Source: Loktanella sp. DSM 29012 (GTDB taxonomy: Bacteria; Pseudomonadota; Alphaproteobacteria; Rhodobacterales; Rhodobacteraceae). From it: a DNA stretch of 64,000 bases. The DNA lies in NCBI RefSeq assembly GCF_900110705.1, contig NZ_FOEJ01000002.1, positions 310,001 through 374,000 on the forward strand, written 5' to 3'. Under the pieces are notes generated by a model that saw only the letters and a list, made by a program, of their open reading frames with translations, ran no database searches and was not told the origin of the DNA. Both the position numbers and the translations under genes were made by a program. This document shows, one piece after another, positions 34,651-42,981 of the stretch. How positions within the stretch are numbered: position 1 is the stretch's first letter; every line of letters starts with the position of its first letter.

Positions 34651-36402
34651 ATGTCAGACCAACCCGCCTATCAGGTTCTCGCCCGCAAATACCGGCCCGA
34701 GACCTTCGCCGACCTCGTGGGACAGGACGCGATGGTGCGCACGCTGAAAAATGCCTTTGATGCCGACCGCATCGCACAGGCGTTCATCATGACAGGGATC
34801 AGGGGCACCGGCAAAACCACCACCGCCCGGATCATCGCCAAGGGGATGAACTGCATCGGCCCGGACGGCAACGGCGGGCCCACCACGGAACCCTGCGGCG
34901 TGTGCGAACATTGCACAGCGATCATGCAGGGCCGGCACGTGGACGTGATCGAGATGGACGCCGCGTCCAACACGGGTGTGCAGAACATCCGTGACGCGAT
35001 TATCGAAACAGTCAGCTACCGCGCCGTGTCTGCACGCTACAAGATCTTCATCATCGACGAAGTGCACATGCTGTCGAAAAGCGCATTCAACGCGCTGCTC
35101 AAAACGCTCGAAGAACCCCCCGCGCACGTCAAATTCATCTTTGCCACCACGGAAATCAGACAGGTCCCCGTGACCGTGCTGTCGCGCTGTCAGCGGTTCG
35201 ACCTGCGCCGGATCGAACCCGAGGTGATGATCGGCCTGCTCAAACGTATTGCCACCTCCGAAGGTGCCGAAATCGCGGATGACGCGCTGGCGCTGATTAC
35301 CCGCGCCGCCGAAGGGTCCGCACGCGATGCAACCTCGCTTCTGGATCAGGCGATCAGTCACGGCGCAGGCGAAACCACCGCCGATCAGGTCCGCGCCATG
35401 CTGGGTCTGGCCGACCGGGGCCGCGTGCTCGATCTGTTCGACATGATCCTGCACGGCCATGCTGCCGAGGCGATGCTGGAACTATCCAACCAATACGCCG
35501 AAGGGGCAGACCCCATGGCAATCCTGCGCGATCTGGCAGAGGTCACGCATTGGGTCAGCGTCATCAAGATCACGCCAGAGGCTGCAGAGGACCCCACCGT
35601 CGGCCCCGACGAACGCACCCGCGGGCTGGCCATGGCCGAGGCGCTGCCGATGCGCGTACTGTCACGCATGTGGCAGATGCTGCTCAAGGCACTCGAAGAG
35701 GTGGCCCATAGCCCCAATGCGATGATGGCCGCCGAAATGGCCGTGATCCGGCTAACCCATGTTGCCGATCTGCCCACCCCAGAGGATCTGGTCAAGAAAC
35801 TCAAGGATGCGACACCGCCCCCCAGTGGTCCCGGCGGCGGCGCACCGCGCCCCGCGCCCGCCGGTGGTGGCACCGCGCAGGCGGTATCGCGCACCCCGGC
35901 CCCGACACACAGCGGACCGACCGGCCCATCGGCCAGTGCGGCACCGCAGCTGGCCACGGACGCGCTGGCGCACTACGCCCGTTTCGAGGATGTGGTCGAT
36001 CTGATCCGCCACCACCGCGACGTCAAACTGCTGGTCGAGGTCGAAACCGGCCTGCGTCTGGTGGCCTACCAGCCCGGCCGCATCGAGGTGAACCCCACCG
36101 CCGACGCCGCAGCCGACCTGACCCAGCGTCTGGGTGCCAGGCTACAGGCCTGGACCGGCAACCGCTGGGCGGTCACCGTGACGAATGCCCCCGGTGCCCC
36201 CACCATCGCCGAACTGCGCGACGCCGAAGACAGCGCGCGCGAGCAAGAAGCCCGCGCGCATCCGCTGGTTCAGGCCGTCTTTGCAGCCTTTCCCAACGCC
36301 AAGATCGCAAACATCAAGACCGAGGCTGACAGGCTGGCCGATGCGGCTGGCGACATGCTGCCAGAGGTCGATGAAGAATGGGACCCCTTTGACGACGATT
36401 AA
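34651..36402 (+). CDS. dnaX: DNA polymerase III subunits gamma and tau
   Basis: A 583-residue clamp-loader ATPase. YQVLARKYRPETFADLVGQD is the classic start, followed by Walker A GIRGTGKTTTARI, the zinc module CGVCEHCTAIMQGRHVD and DEXX-box IIDEVHMLS. Sensor I and domain III come next, then a proline/glycine-rich linker (about 390-430) and the tau-specific C-terminal region. No programmed frameshift heptamer (A AAA AAG) was seen, so the short gamma form, if made, arises another way. The TAA shares TTAA with the convergent gene. Confidence 0.96.
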   Translation: MSDQPAYQVLARKYRPETFADLVGQDAMVRTLKNAFDADRIAQAFIMTGIRGTGKTTTARIIAKGMNCIGPDGNGGPTTEPCGVCEHCTAIMQGRHVDVIEMDAASNTGVQNIRDAIIETVSYRAVSARYKIFIIDEVHMLSKSAFNALLKTLEEPPAHVKFIFATTEIRQVPVTVLSRCQRFDLRRIEPEVMIGLLKRIATSEGAEIADDALALITRAAEGSARDATSLLDQAISHGAGETTADQVRAMLGLADRGRVLDLFDMILHGHAAEAMLELSNQYAEGADPMAILRDLAEVTHWVSVIKITPEAAEDPTVGPDERTRGLAMAEALPMRVLSRMWQMLLKALEEVAHSPNAMMAAEMAVIRLTHVADLPTPEDLVKKLKDATPPPSGPGGGAPRPAPAGGGTAQAVSRTPAPTHSGPTGPSASAAPQLATDALAHYARFEDVVDLIRHHRDVKLLVEVETGLRLVAYQPGRIEVNPTADAAADLTQRLGARLQAWTGNRWAVTVTNAPGAPTIAELRDAEDSAREQEARAHPLVQAVFAAFPNAKIANIKTEADRLADAAGDMLPEVDEEWDPFDDD

Positions 36403-37007
36403 GACGCGGGCCAATCATCCGGCCCGATCCGGCCCAGGACGGTGAAACCATCGCCAGTCGGTGCAATGACATAGGCCACGCCCTGCGGTTCGGGATAGAT
36501 CCCCGTCGCAGCCTCGAACGGATCGTCATGGCCCACGATCACCAGATTGCCGTCCTGCGGGATCTGCGAAATGGCTGCCGTGACATTGGCCGACATCATG
36601 TCCAGATCGGACTGTTTGTAATCCTCGGCCGGGGCGAAATTCAGTGCCGCATCCTGCCGGTAGTCGCCAAACGCCAGATCGGCCGTCTGCCATGCCCGGC
36701 AGTATTCGCTGCTGATAACTTCGCCCACGGGGATCTCCAGCCCGCTGATGGCGGAACCGATGGCCTTGGCCTGCTGCCAGCCCACTTCGCTCAGCACACG
36801 CTGTGTTGCGCAATCGCCCAGCTTTGCCGCGACCTGATCGGCATAATCGGTCTCGGTCATGGCATGCCGCAAATACAGGACGTGGCCGCCGGACTGCAAC
36901 GCGTCGACCAGCTCGGGAACGCTGGCCGTCTCTTGCGCAAGGGCCTGTCCGCCGCACAGTGCAAGGCTCGCAATGGCCGGAATGAATGGGGTTTTGGATC
37001 GCAACAT
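36399..37007 (-). CDS. Periplasmic histidine phosphatase family protein
   Basis: A 202-residue protein with a signal peptide (TPFIPAIASLALCGGQALA) and the phosphohistidine motif LYLRHAMT (catalytic His near residue 50). The second-half GHDDPF supplies the other active-site His. Conserved SSEYCRAWQTADLAF fits the branch-2/SixA-like phosphoglycerate-mutase fold. It probably hydrolyses a phosphoester in the periplasm; the substrate is not known. AAGGA eight bases before ATG 37007 decides the start over upstream in-frame codons. Confidence 0.82.
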   Translation of the reverse strand: MLRSKTPFIPAIASLALCGGQALAQETASVPELVDALQSGGHVLYLRHAMTETDYADQVAAKLGDCATQRVLSEVGWQQAKAIGSAISGLEIPVGEVISSEYCRAWQTADLAFGDYRQDAALNFAPAEDYKQSDLDMMSANVTAAISQIPQDGNLVIVGHDDPFEAATGIYPEPQGVAYVIAPTGDGFTVLGRIGPDDWPAS

Positions 37008-37176
37008 CAGATGATTCCTTATCCTGACTGATTTACTCAACCACTTAATCCTGATTCTTTTAGTCAAGTAAACCCCACTTGTTCGCTTCCGCGGCCCTGC
37101 CTATCGTCCACCTCACAATCGGGCGGCGCAAAGTGACACCACCGTCGCAGGCCTCGCGCCAGAAGGAGTGACAGAC

Positions 37177-37557
37177 GTGCGATACCCAATGACCCTGCTG
37201 CTGGCATTTGCCCCGGGCCCCGCCTTGGCACAGGTCTGCGCGCAGATGCGTCCCGATTGGTCAGGCGGCCCGGTCAGCGCGATGACCGAGGCGATCTGGC
37301 TGTTCAGCACGGCACCGACCGTTGCCCTTCTGATCGCGACCGGGGCCGCGATCTGGTTTCGCAGCACCTGGGCCGGTGCCGCCGCCGTTGTGGCATGGTC
37401 AGGCTATATCTACCTGCTCAGCTCTGACGTGCAGATCCTGTCGCAAGCCCGCGCAGAAGGCTGTATCGGGCCACAAACCTTGTCGATCGGCATCGTCATT
37501 GCAATATGTGTCACGACAGTATTGATTACCGCGCCGCGCAAACCGCGGTCAGAATAA
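37177..37557 (+). CDS. Small predicted membrane protein of unknown function
   Basis: A 126-residue protein with a signal-like N-terminus (MTLLLAFAPGPALA) and about three further hydrophobic segments (MTEAIWLFSTAPTVALLIAT, WAGAAAVVAWSGYIYLL, LSIGIVIAICVTTVLITA). It contains three cysteines, and the C-terminus is basic (APRKPRSE). AAGGAG eight bases upstream supports the GTG at 37177; ATG 37189 is possible. It precedes ybaB by 11 bases and may be co-transcribed with it. No domain is recognised. Confidence 0.7.
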   Translation: MRYPMTLLLAFAPGPALAQVCAQMRPDWSGGPVSAMTEAIWLFSTAPTVALLIATGAAIWFRSTWAGAAAVVAWSGYIYLLSSDVQILSQARAEGCIGPQTLSIGIVIAICVTTVLITAPRKPRSE

Positions 37558-37568
37558 GGAAAAATCCA

Positions 37569-37913
37569 ATGCTCAAAGGTTTAGGCGGACTTGGCGACAT
37601 GGCCAAGATGATGAAATCCGCACAGGACATGCAGGCCAAGATGGCCCAGATGCAAGAAGACATGGAACATATCACCGTCGTGGGTGAATCCGGTGCCGGT
37701 CTGGTCAAGGCGACGGCCACCGCCAAGGGCGATCTGACGGGCCTCGACATCGATCCCAGCATCTTCAACGGTGACGAAAAGGAAATCGTCGAGGACCTGA
37801 TCCTCGCCGCGATCAAGGACGCCCAGTCCCGCGCTGCAGACCGCACCCAGCAGGAAATGGCGAAAATCGCCGAAAGTCTTGGCCTGCCTGCGGGCATGAA
37901 ACTGCCGTTCTAA
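37569..37913 (+). CDS. ybaB: YbaB/EbfC-family nucleoid-associated protein
   Basis: A 114-residue DNA-binding protein that is usually encoded between dnaX and recR, as here. The N-terminal helix [20 protein letters not shown] and the beta-hairpin [20 protein letters not shown] are characteristic, as is the C-terminal [17 protein letters not shown]. It forms dimers that bind and bridge DNA. AAGGAAAAATCCA precedes the ATG. A dispersed repeat lies between it and recR. Confidence 0.96.
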   Translation: MLKGLGGLGDMAKMMKSAQDMQAKMAQMQEDMEHITVVGESGAGLVKATATAKGDLTGLDIDPSIFNGDEKEIVEDLILAAIKDAQSRAADRTQQEMAKIAESLGLPAGMKLPF

Positions 37914-37929
37914 GGCATGTCCGCCCGTA

Positions 37930-37960
37930 TCATCTTGCCAAAAATACTCTCGCCGAAGGC
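37930..37960 (-). repeat. Dispersed intergenic repeat, copy 1 (ybaB-recR gap)
   Basis: Read on the minus strand this 31-base element matches the element at 40632-40662 at 27 of 31 positions. Shared parts include a GCC-YCGGCG start, the GAGTATTT core and the end GGCAAGATGA. It fills most of the ybaB-recR gap. From memory, similar sequences recur between genes in Rhodobacteraceae, but this was not searched. Confidence 0.7.
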
Positions 37961-37987
37961 CCGGCTTTCCGCATGGAAAGCCGGTAC

Positions 37988-38581
37988 ATGACCGACAGCC
38001 CGCAAGCCATCGACGACCTGATCGCGCTCATGGCGAAACTGCCGGGGCTGGGCCCCCGCTCGGCCCGCCGCGCGGTGCTGCATCTGGTCAAGAAACGCGC
38101 ACATCTCTTGATTCCTCTGGCGGATGCGATGCAACAGGTGGGCGAAACCGTGCGCGAATGTGTCAACTGCGGGAATATCGCAACCGATGACATCTGCGGG
38201 ATCTGTGCCTCCGAACGGCGCGCCATCGGCGAAATCTGCGTGGTCGAGGATGTATCCGATCTGTGGGCGATGGAACGCAGCAACCAGTTCAAGGGACGCT
38301 ACCATGTTCTGGGTGGCACGCTGTCGGCACTCGATGCCGTGGGACCAGAAGATCTGCGCATCCCCCGCCTGCTGGACCGGATCAAGTCCGAAAACGTGAC
38401 CGAGGTGATTCTGGCCTTGGGGGCCACCATCGACGGCCAGACCACGGCGCATTACATCGCTGATCAGTTGCCGGGCATCACGGTGACATCGCTGGCCCAG
38501 GGTGTACCGGTCGGTGGCGAACTGGACTATCTTGACGACGGCACGATCACTGCTGCCCTCAAGGCCCGCCGCGCGATCTGA
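37988..38581 (+). CDS. recR: Recombination protein RecR
   Basis: A 197-residue recombination mediator acting with RecF and RecO to load RecA. The helix-hairpin-helix region [17 protein letters not shown] is followed by the zinc finger [16 protein letters not shown] and the Toprim domain ([36 protein letters not shown]). The Walker-B-like [18 protein letters not shown] is near the C-terminus. The ATG at 37988 fits the family start. It lies downstream of ybaB as in many bacteria. Confidence 0.97.
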   Translation: MTDSPQAIDDLIALMAKLPGLGPRSARRAVLHLVKKRAHLLIPLADAMQQVGETVRECVNCGNIATDDICGICASERRAIGEICVVEDVSDLWAMERSNQFKGRYHVLGGTLSALDAVGPEDLRIPRLLDRIKSENVTEVILALGATIDGQTTAHYIADQLPGITVTSLAQGVPVGGELDYLDDGTITAALKARRAI

Positions 38582-38652
38582 GCCATCGGCCTTGCAGCGA
38601 TGCAGCGCGCACGGTCGCATCGCGATAGGCATGCATTGCCCATGACTGTCCG

Positions 38653-38687
38653 AAAAGAAAAGGCCCCGGTCGAATGACCGGGGCCTT
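38653..38687 (-). terminator. Rho-independent terminator of trcR
   Basis: A 12-base-pair stem (38660-38671 with 38676-38687, core GGCCCCGGTC/GACCGGGGCC) with loop GAAT is followed, on the minus strand, by a T-rich run (complement of AAAAGAAAA at 38653-38661). It lies 26 bases after the trcR stop. It may also slow transcripts leaving recR, though that side lacks a U-tract. Confidence 0.85.
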
Positions 38688-38713
38688 GTCAGGACGCGAT
38701 GATGATCTGTCGA

Positions 38714-39484
38714 TCAGTCTTCGTCGTCGTTTTCCGCATCGACGTTCTCCGGCAGCTTGAAGAAGCTGTCGGCGTCGCGCACGTCACGGGTATCGACGGG
38801 TTCTTCATCATCTTCGGGTGTCTCGGACAGGCTGAAGGTTTCCAGCCCAGCGATGGACGACGGCATCTTGGGTTCGGGTGCCATGCCAAGGCTGCTTTCG
38901 GTGCTGACCAGCTTGCGACGCTCGTCGTCGGTCATCGCACCGCCCTCGGCGGCCCTTTTTGCATTGGCCTTTTGCACGGCAGCGTCCAGTTCGGACTGCT
39001 TGCACAGGCCCAGTGCGACCGGATCGATCGGTTCGAGGTTGTTGATGTTCCAGTGGGTGCGTTCGCGGATCGCCTGGATCGTGGGCTTGGTCGTGCCCAC
39101 CAGTTTGCTGATCTGGCCGTCCGACAGTTCGGGATGAAATTTCACCAGCCAATAGATCGATGCCGGGCGGTCCTGACGCTTGGACAGCGGCGTGTAACGC
39201 GGGCCGCGACGCTTTTCCTCGCCCACGGCGGCCTTGTAGAACTTCAGCTTCAGGGCGTGGGATGGATCGGCCATGCCCTTGTACAGTTCTTCCTGGGTCA
39301 GCTGGTTGTTGGCGACGGGATCGAATCCCTTGACGCCCGTGGCCACGTCGCCATCGGCGATGCCCTGCACTTCCAGCTCGTGCATGCCGCAGAAATCCGC
39401 GATCTGCTTGAAGGTCAGCGTGGTGTTGTCACACAGCCAGACGGCCGTCGCCTTGGCCATGATCGGTTTGTTGTCAGCCATCAT
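38714..39484 (-). CDS. trcR: Cell cycle transcriptional regulator TrcR (DUF1013)
   Basis: A 256-residue protein conserved across alphaproteobacteria. The core begins AKATAVWLCDNTTLTFKQIA, with helix-turn-helix-like segments (FKQIADFCGMHELEVQGIAD and SDGQISKLVGTTKPTIQAIR). It continues into GPRYTPLSKRQDRPASIYWL and ends in an acidic tail (NVDAENDDED). TrcR has been linked to cell-cycle control in Caulobacter-related bacteria. AGGAGAG stands just before a double ATG at 39484/39481. It has its own terminator. Confidence 0.9.
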   Translation of the reverse strand: MMADNKPIMAKATAVWLCDNTTLTFKQIADFCGMHELEVQGIADGDVATGVKGFDPVANNQLTQEELYKGMADPSHALKLKFYKAAVGEEKRRGPRYTPLSKRQDRPASIYWLVKFHPELSDGQISKLVGTTKPTIQAIRERTHWNINNLEPIDPVALGLCKQSELDAAVQKANAKRAAEGGAMTDDERRKLVSTESSLGMAPEPKMPSSIAGLETFSLSETPEDDEEPVDTRDVRDADSFFKLPENVDAENDDED

Positions 39485-39609
39485 GTCTCTCCTATTCTGG
39501 ACAAGCCTTTCCCGCGCCCTTGAGGGGGCTGACCGCATGGGCCGGGTTCGCATTGTCGGGGAACTTGAGGTGTATATAGTCAGACCACACGAATTTGGAA
39601 AGACTGCAA

Positions 39610-40236
39610 ATGTGGAAATGGCTGGCCGCTGCGGCCCTGATCGCCCCTCCTGCCCTGGCGGATGAGGCGGGCGATTTCGATTACTACGTAATGGCGTTGT
39701 CATGGTCGCCCAATTGGTGCGACCGCGAAGGGCGCGCGCGCAATTCACCGCAGTGTGCACCGGGGGCGAATTACGGCTGGGTGCTGCACGGTTTGTGGCC
39801 GCAACATGAATACGGCTACCCACAGGATTGCCGCACCAGCGTGCAACCCCCGTCGCGCGGACAAACGGCGGCCATGGCCGATATCATGGGGACCAGCGGG
39901 CTGGCATGGTACCAGTGGAACAAACACGGCAGCTGTTCGGGCCTGACGTCGCAGGCCTATTTCGATCTGGCGCGCAGGGCCTACGACAGCGTCGATATCC
40001 CGCAAGCCTTTCGCGAGTTGAACCGGGACGTGACCCTGCCTGCATCGCTGATCGAGGAGGCCTTCATCGACAAGAATCCCGAGCTGTCACCCGACGGGGT
40101 GACCGTCACATGCCGCGACGGCGCGATCCAAGAGGCGCGGATCTGCCTGACCAAGGATCTGGAACCGCGTGACTGCGGCGCGGACGTGGTGCGCGACTGC
40201 ACATTGCAAAGTGCGACATTCGGGGCGATCGACTGA
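39610..40236 (+). CDS. Secreted ribonuclease T2 family protein
   Basis: A 208-residue RNase with signal peptide (WKWLAAAALIAPPALA). Both catalytic segments are present: CAS I HGLWPQ with H60, and CAS II WNKHGSC with K105 and H106. It also has several cysteines for disulfides (WCDREG, QCAPG, DCRTS, SCSG, TCRDG, ICLTKD, DCGAD, DCTLQ). It probably degrades RNA in the periplasm or outside the cell for nutrient scavenging. Its stop overlaps the next start (TGATG). Confidence 0.93.
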   Translation: MWKWLAAAALIAPPALADEAGDFDYYVMALSWSPNWCDREGRARNSPQCAPGANYGWVLHGLWPQHEYGYPQDCRTSVQPPSRGQTAAMADIMGTSGLAWYQWNKHGSCSGLTSQAYFDLARRAYDSVDIPQAFRELNRDVTLPASLIEEAFIDKNPELSPDGVTVTCRDGAIQEARICLTKDLEPRDCGADVVRDCTLQSATFGAID

Positions 40237-40607
40237 TGCTGCGCTGGCAACCCGGCGATGATGTGGGCGCGCTGGACGACTGGCCATTCACCGCGTCCGC
40301 CAGCGACTACGAGATTCTGCGCGGCACACCCCGCGCGAGCGGCCGCATCATTGCCGGTGGGCCGGGCCACCCCACCCGTGCGGGGATCTGGCGCTGCACG
40401 GCCGGTGCGTTTTCCTGTATCGAACAAGGCGACGAGATGATGACGGTCCTGTCCGGCAACGGCACGCTGACGGATGTCGCAAGCAAGGAGGTGACCCCCT
40501 TTGCAGCCGGTGACACCTTGTTCAGCCGCGACGGGCGGCGGGTGATCTGGGATGTGACACAGGACGTGACAAAGGTCTTTTTCGGTCACAAGGACGGTGG
40601 GTTTTGA
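40236..40607 (+). CDS. Cupin-domain protein coupled to RNase T2
   Basis: A 123-residue single-domain cupin of the (S)-ureidoglycine aminohydrolase-like class. ASDYEILRGTPRASGRII, GIWRCTAGAFSCIEQGDE, MMTVLSGNGTLTD and FAAGDTLFSRDGRRVIWDVT follow cupin strands. Some of the usual metal ligands (HxH) are absent, so metal binding is uncertain. It starts inside the RNase stop codon, so the two are translated together. No specific reaction can be assigned. Confidence 0.82.
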   Translation: MLRWQPGDDVGALDDWPFTASASDYEILRGTPRASGRIIAGGPGHPTRAGIWRCTAGAFSCIEQGDEMMTVLSGNGTLTDVASKEVTPFAAGDTLFSRDGRRVIWDVTQDVTKVFFGHKDGGF

Positions 40608-40631
40608 TCATCATTCGGCCTGCGGGCCGAT

Positions 40632-40662
40632 GCCTCCGGCGGGAGTATTTCAGGCAAGATGA
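40632..40662 (+). repeat. Dispersed intergenic repeat, copy 2 (cupin-fmt gap)
   Basis: A 31-base element matches the minus-strand element at 37930-37960 at 27 of 31 positions. It lies in the 64-base gap between the convergent cupin and fmt genes, just after a short hairpin (CGGCC/GGCCG, 40616-40629). The GAGTATTT core is flanked by CCGGCGG on the left and ends in GGCAAGATGA. Confidence 0.7.
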
Positions 40663-40671
40663 TTCTGTGCG

Positions 40672-41571
40672 TCACTGCACGAATGGACCGGGGTCGAGGC
40701 CGCGCAGGGCCTCCGCGGTATCCATCGGGCGTTTTCCGGCGCGTTGCAAGCGGGTGATCCGCACGGACCCCGTGCCGCAAGCGATCGTCAGGTCGCGCAG
40801 GACCTGCCCTGGATCACCGCTTGCGTCAGCGACCTGACTGGCGAGCAATTTCACCCGTTCGCCACCAATTTCAGTCCAAGCACCGGGAAATGGTGACAGC
40901 CCGCGGATTTGTGCATCGACGGTCGCTGCATCCTGCGTCCAGTCGATCCGCGCTTCTGCCTTGTCGATCTTGGCGGCATAGGTGACGCCGGCGTCAGGCT
41001 GCGGGACCGGGTGCAGCGTCGCAAGCCCGGCGAGCGCCTCGACAATCAGGCGTGCGCCCATAACGGACAGGCGGTCGTGCAGGGTTCCCGTCGTGTCATC
41101 GGCGGCGATGGACGTTGTTTCGCGCAGCAGAAAAGGGCCTGTATCCAGCCCTGCCTCCATCTGCATGATGCATACGCCGGTTTCCCGGTCACCGGCCATG
41201 ATCGCGCGGTGGATGGGTGCGGCCCCGCGCCAGCGCGGCAAGAGCGAGGCATGGATATTCAGGCAACCGTGGCGCGGCGCATCCAGCACGGCCTGCGGCA
41301 GGATCAGTCCGTAGGCCACGACGACCGCGATATCGGCGTCCAGATCGGCAAAGGCCTGCTGCGCCGCATTCGATTTCAGCGAGACCGGGTGCCGCACCTC
41401 CAGCCCGAGTGACTCTGCCCGCTGCTGCACGGGGCTGGGCCGGTCTTTCTTGCCACGCCCGGCGGGACGTGGCGGTTGTGCGTAGACGGCGACCACCTCG
41501 TGCCCTGCATCGACCAGCGCCTGCAGCACCGGCACCGAAAAGTCGGGTGTTCCCATGAAGATGACGCGCAT
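40672..41571 (-). CDS. fmt: Methionyl-tRNA formyltransferase
   Basis: A 299-residue enzyme that formylates initiator Met-tRNA. It begins [19 protein letters not shown], with the formyl-tetrahydrofolate site [20 protein letters not shown], then [20 protein letters not shown], a C-terminal OB-like domain (about 205-299) and [25 protein letters not shown] lies upstream of the ATG. No def (peptide deformylase) gene is adjacent in the window, which differs from the common def-fmt pairing. Confidence 0.97.
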   Translation of the reverse strand: MRVIFMGTPDFSVPVLQALVDAGHEVVAVYAQPPRPAGRGKKDRPSPVQQRAESLGLEVRHPVSLKSNAAQQAFADLDADIAVVVAYGLILPQAVLDAPRHGCLNIHASLLPRWRGAAPIHRAIMAGDRETGVCIMQMEAGLDTGPFLLRETTSIAADDTTGTLHDRLSVMGARLIVEALAGLATLHPVPQPDAGVTYAAKIDKAEARIDWTQDAATVDAQIRGLSPFPGAWTEIGGERVKLLASQVADASGDPGQVLRDLTIACGTGSVRITRLQRAGKRPMDTAEALRGLDPGPFVQ

Positions 41572-41623
41572 ATTGGCCCCCTGTCTGATCTGGGCGGCAC
41601 CCTAGCGTCTGATGCGGGAATGG

Positions 41624-42106
41624 CTAGCAGCTTCGGCCCAGCACCAGCACATAGGTCGGCCCCTTGGCACCCTGTGCGACACCGACACCCATTTCGGACA
41701 CGCGCGGGTGCAGGATGTTGGATAGATGGCCGGGTGAGGCATTCCAGCCATTCACAACCTGTGCAACGCGCGGGAAATCCCAGGCCACGTTTTCGGCAAT
41801 GGTGCAGGCCTGATAGCCGCGGGCGCGGGCGCGCAGCTGCGAATTGGACCCGTCACTGCCACGGTGACCGCGAATGGCATGGACCGCCATATCGCAGGCA
41901 TGATCCTGCGAGGCCTGCGCCAGTCGTTGGTTGAAGCCCAGTGGCGGCAGACCGCGCGCGCGCCGGGTCTGGTTCACACCGTTGACGATCTCTGTCGCGA
42001 TGGCGTTGTAGTTGCCAGGGGCAGCGCAGGCATTTGCAGCGGACACATGCGTGGGCAGCGCCAGCGCGGTCGCCGCGCACATGATAAAGAATAGGGGTCG
42101 CAGCAT
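41624..42106 (-). CDS. Secreted CAP-domain (SCP/PR1-like) protein
   Basis: A 160-residue protein with signal peptide (LFFIMCAATALALPTHVSA) and a bacterial CAP domain. GVNQTRRARGLPPLGFNQRL, DHACDMAVH, the CAP histidine in HRGSDGS, CTIAENVAWDF and SPGHLSNILHPRVSEMGVG match the family. Bacterial CAP proteins are exported and of unclear function. GGAGGACC seven bases upstream supports ATG 42106. It stands alone next to the zinc operon. Confidence 0.88.
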   Translation of the reverse strand: MLRPLFFIMCAATALALPTHVSAANACAAPGNYNAIATEIVNGVNQTRRARGLPPLGFNQRLAQASQDHACDMAVHAIRGHRGSDGSNSQLRARARGYQACTIAENVAWDFPRVAQVVNGWNASPGHLSNILHPRVSEMGVGVAQGAKGPTYVLVLGRSC

Positions 42107-42186
42107 CTTGGTCCTCCGGTTGGTCAGAGGTCCAGGGTGCGTTTTGAAAACGGCGCTTGTTAGGCGCAGATCGCGCGATTTTCGGG

Positions 42187-42981
42187 TCAGGCGCTGCGGA
42201 TGAACCGCCCGCCGAGGCTGGCACAGGCAAAGAGCGCCACCGCCACACAAACGATCGAAGGGCCTGTCGGTGTGTCCAGCTGCAAGGATAGCGCGATGCC
42301 GCCAAGTGCTGCGGTCACGCCGATCAACGCGGCAACGGCGGCCATCCGTTCGGGACCGTTGCTGGCACGGCGCGCCGCCGCCGCGGGGATCACCAGCAGG
42401 GCCGTAATCAGCAATGCGCCCACGACCTTGATCGCGACGGCCACGACGCCAGCCAGCATCAGCGTCAGGATCAGATTTTCGCGTTGCGGATCGACGCCGG
42501 AGGCCGTCGCCAGGTCGGGATTCAGGGTCGCCAGCAACAAGGCCGACCAGTGCCACCACAAAAGCGCCAGCACGACCAGCACACCCGCCCAGATCACCGC
42601 CAGATCGCCGCGCGTCACGGTCAGAACGTCGCCGAATAGATAGGCCTCGAGGTCGATCCGCGCCCCCGGCAGCAACGCCACCGCCACAAGACCCAGCGCC
42701 AGGGCGCCATGCGCAAGCACGCCCAGAATGGTGTCGGTGCCCTGTTGGCGATCGCTCAGCCTGTGGATCAGCAATGCGACGATCAAGGCGACAAACCCCA
42801 CGCCCGCGATCACCGAGACATTCAGCGCAAGCGCAAGCGCCACGCCCAGGATTGCGGCATGGGCAGTGGCGTCACCGAAATAGGCCATGCGCCGCCAGAC
42901 CACGAAACAGCCCAGAATACTGGCCGCCAGGGCCGTGCCGACCGCGGCAAGCGCCGCGCGCACCAGAAAATCGTCCAGCAT
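42187..42981 (-). CDS. znuB: Zinc ABC transporter permease ZnuB
   Basis: A 264-residue inner-membrane permease of the ABC-3 family with about seven hydrophobic helices. The sequence includes GTALAASILGCFVVWRRMAYF (N-terminal helix), GDATAHAAILGVALALALN, GADVLTV-type loops and IKVVGALLITALLVIPAAAA, the conserved ZnuB helix. It starts immediately after the znuC stop with no gap, so the two are co-transcribed with zur. It passes Zn2+ from ZnuA to the cytoplasm. Confidence 0.95.
   Translation of the reverse strand: MLDDFLVRAALAAVGTALAASILGCFVVWRRMAYFGDATAHAAILGVALALALNVSVIAGVGFVALIVALLIHRLSDRQQGTDTILGVLAHGALALGLVAVALLPGARIDLEAYLFGDVLTVTRGDLAVIWAGVLVVLALLWWHWSALLLATLNPDLATASGVDPQRENLILTLMLAGVVAVAIKVVGALLITALLVIPAAAARRASNGPERMAAVAALIGVTAALGGIALSLQLDTPTGPSIVCVAVALFACASLGGRFIRSA

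Noticed and set aside
34651-36402. Programmed frameshift site in dnaX
   Set aside because: No A AAA AAG-type slippery heptamer with downstream hairpin was found; the frame runs uninterrupted to a tau-type C-terminus.
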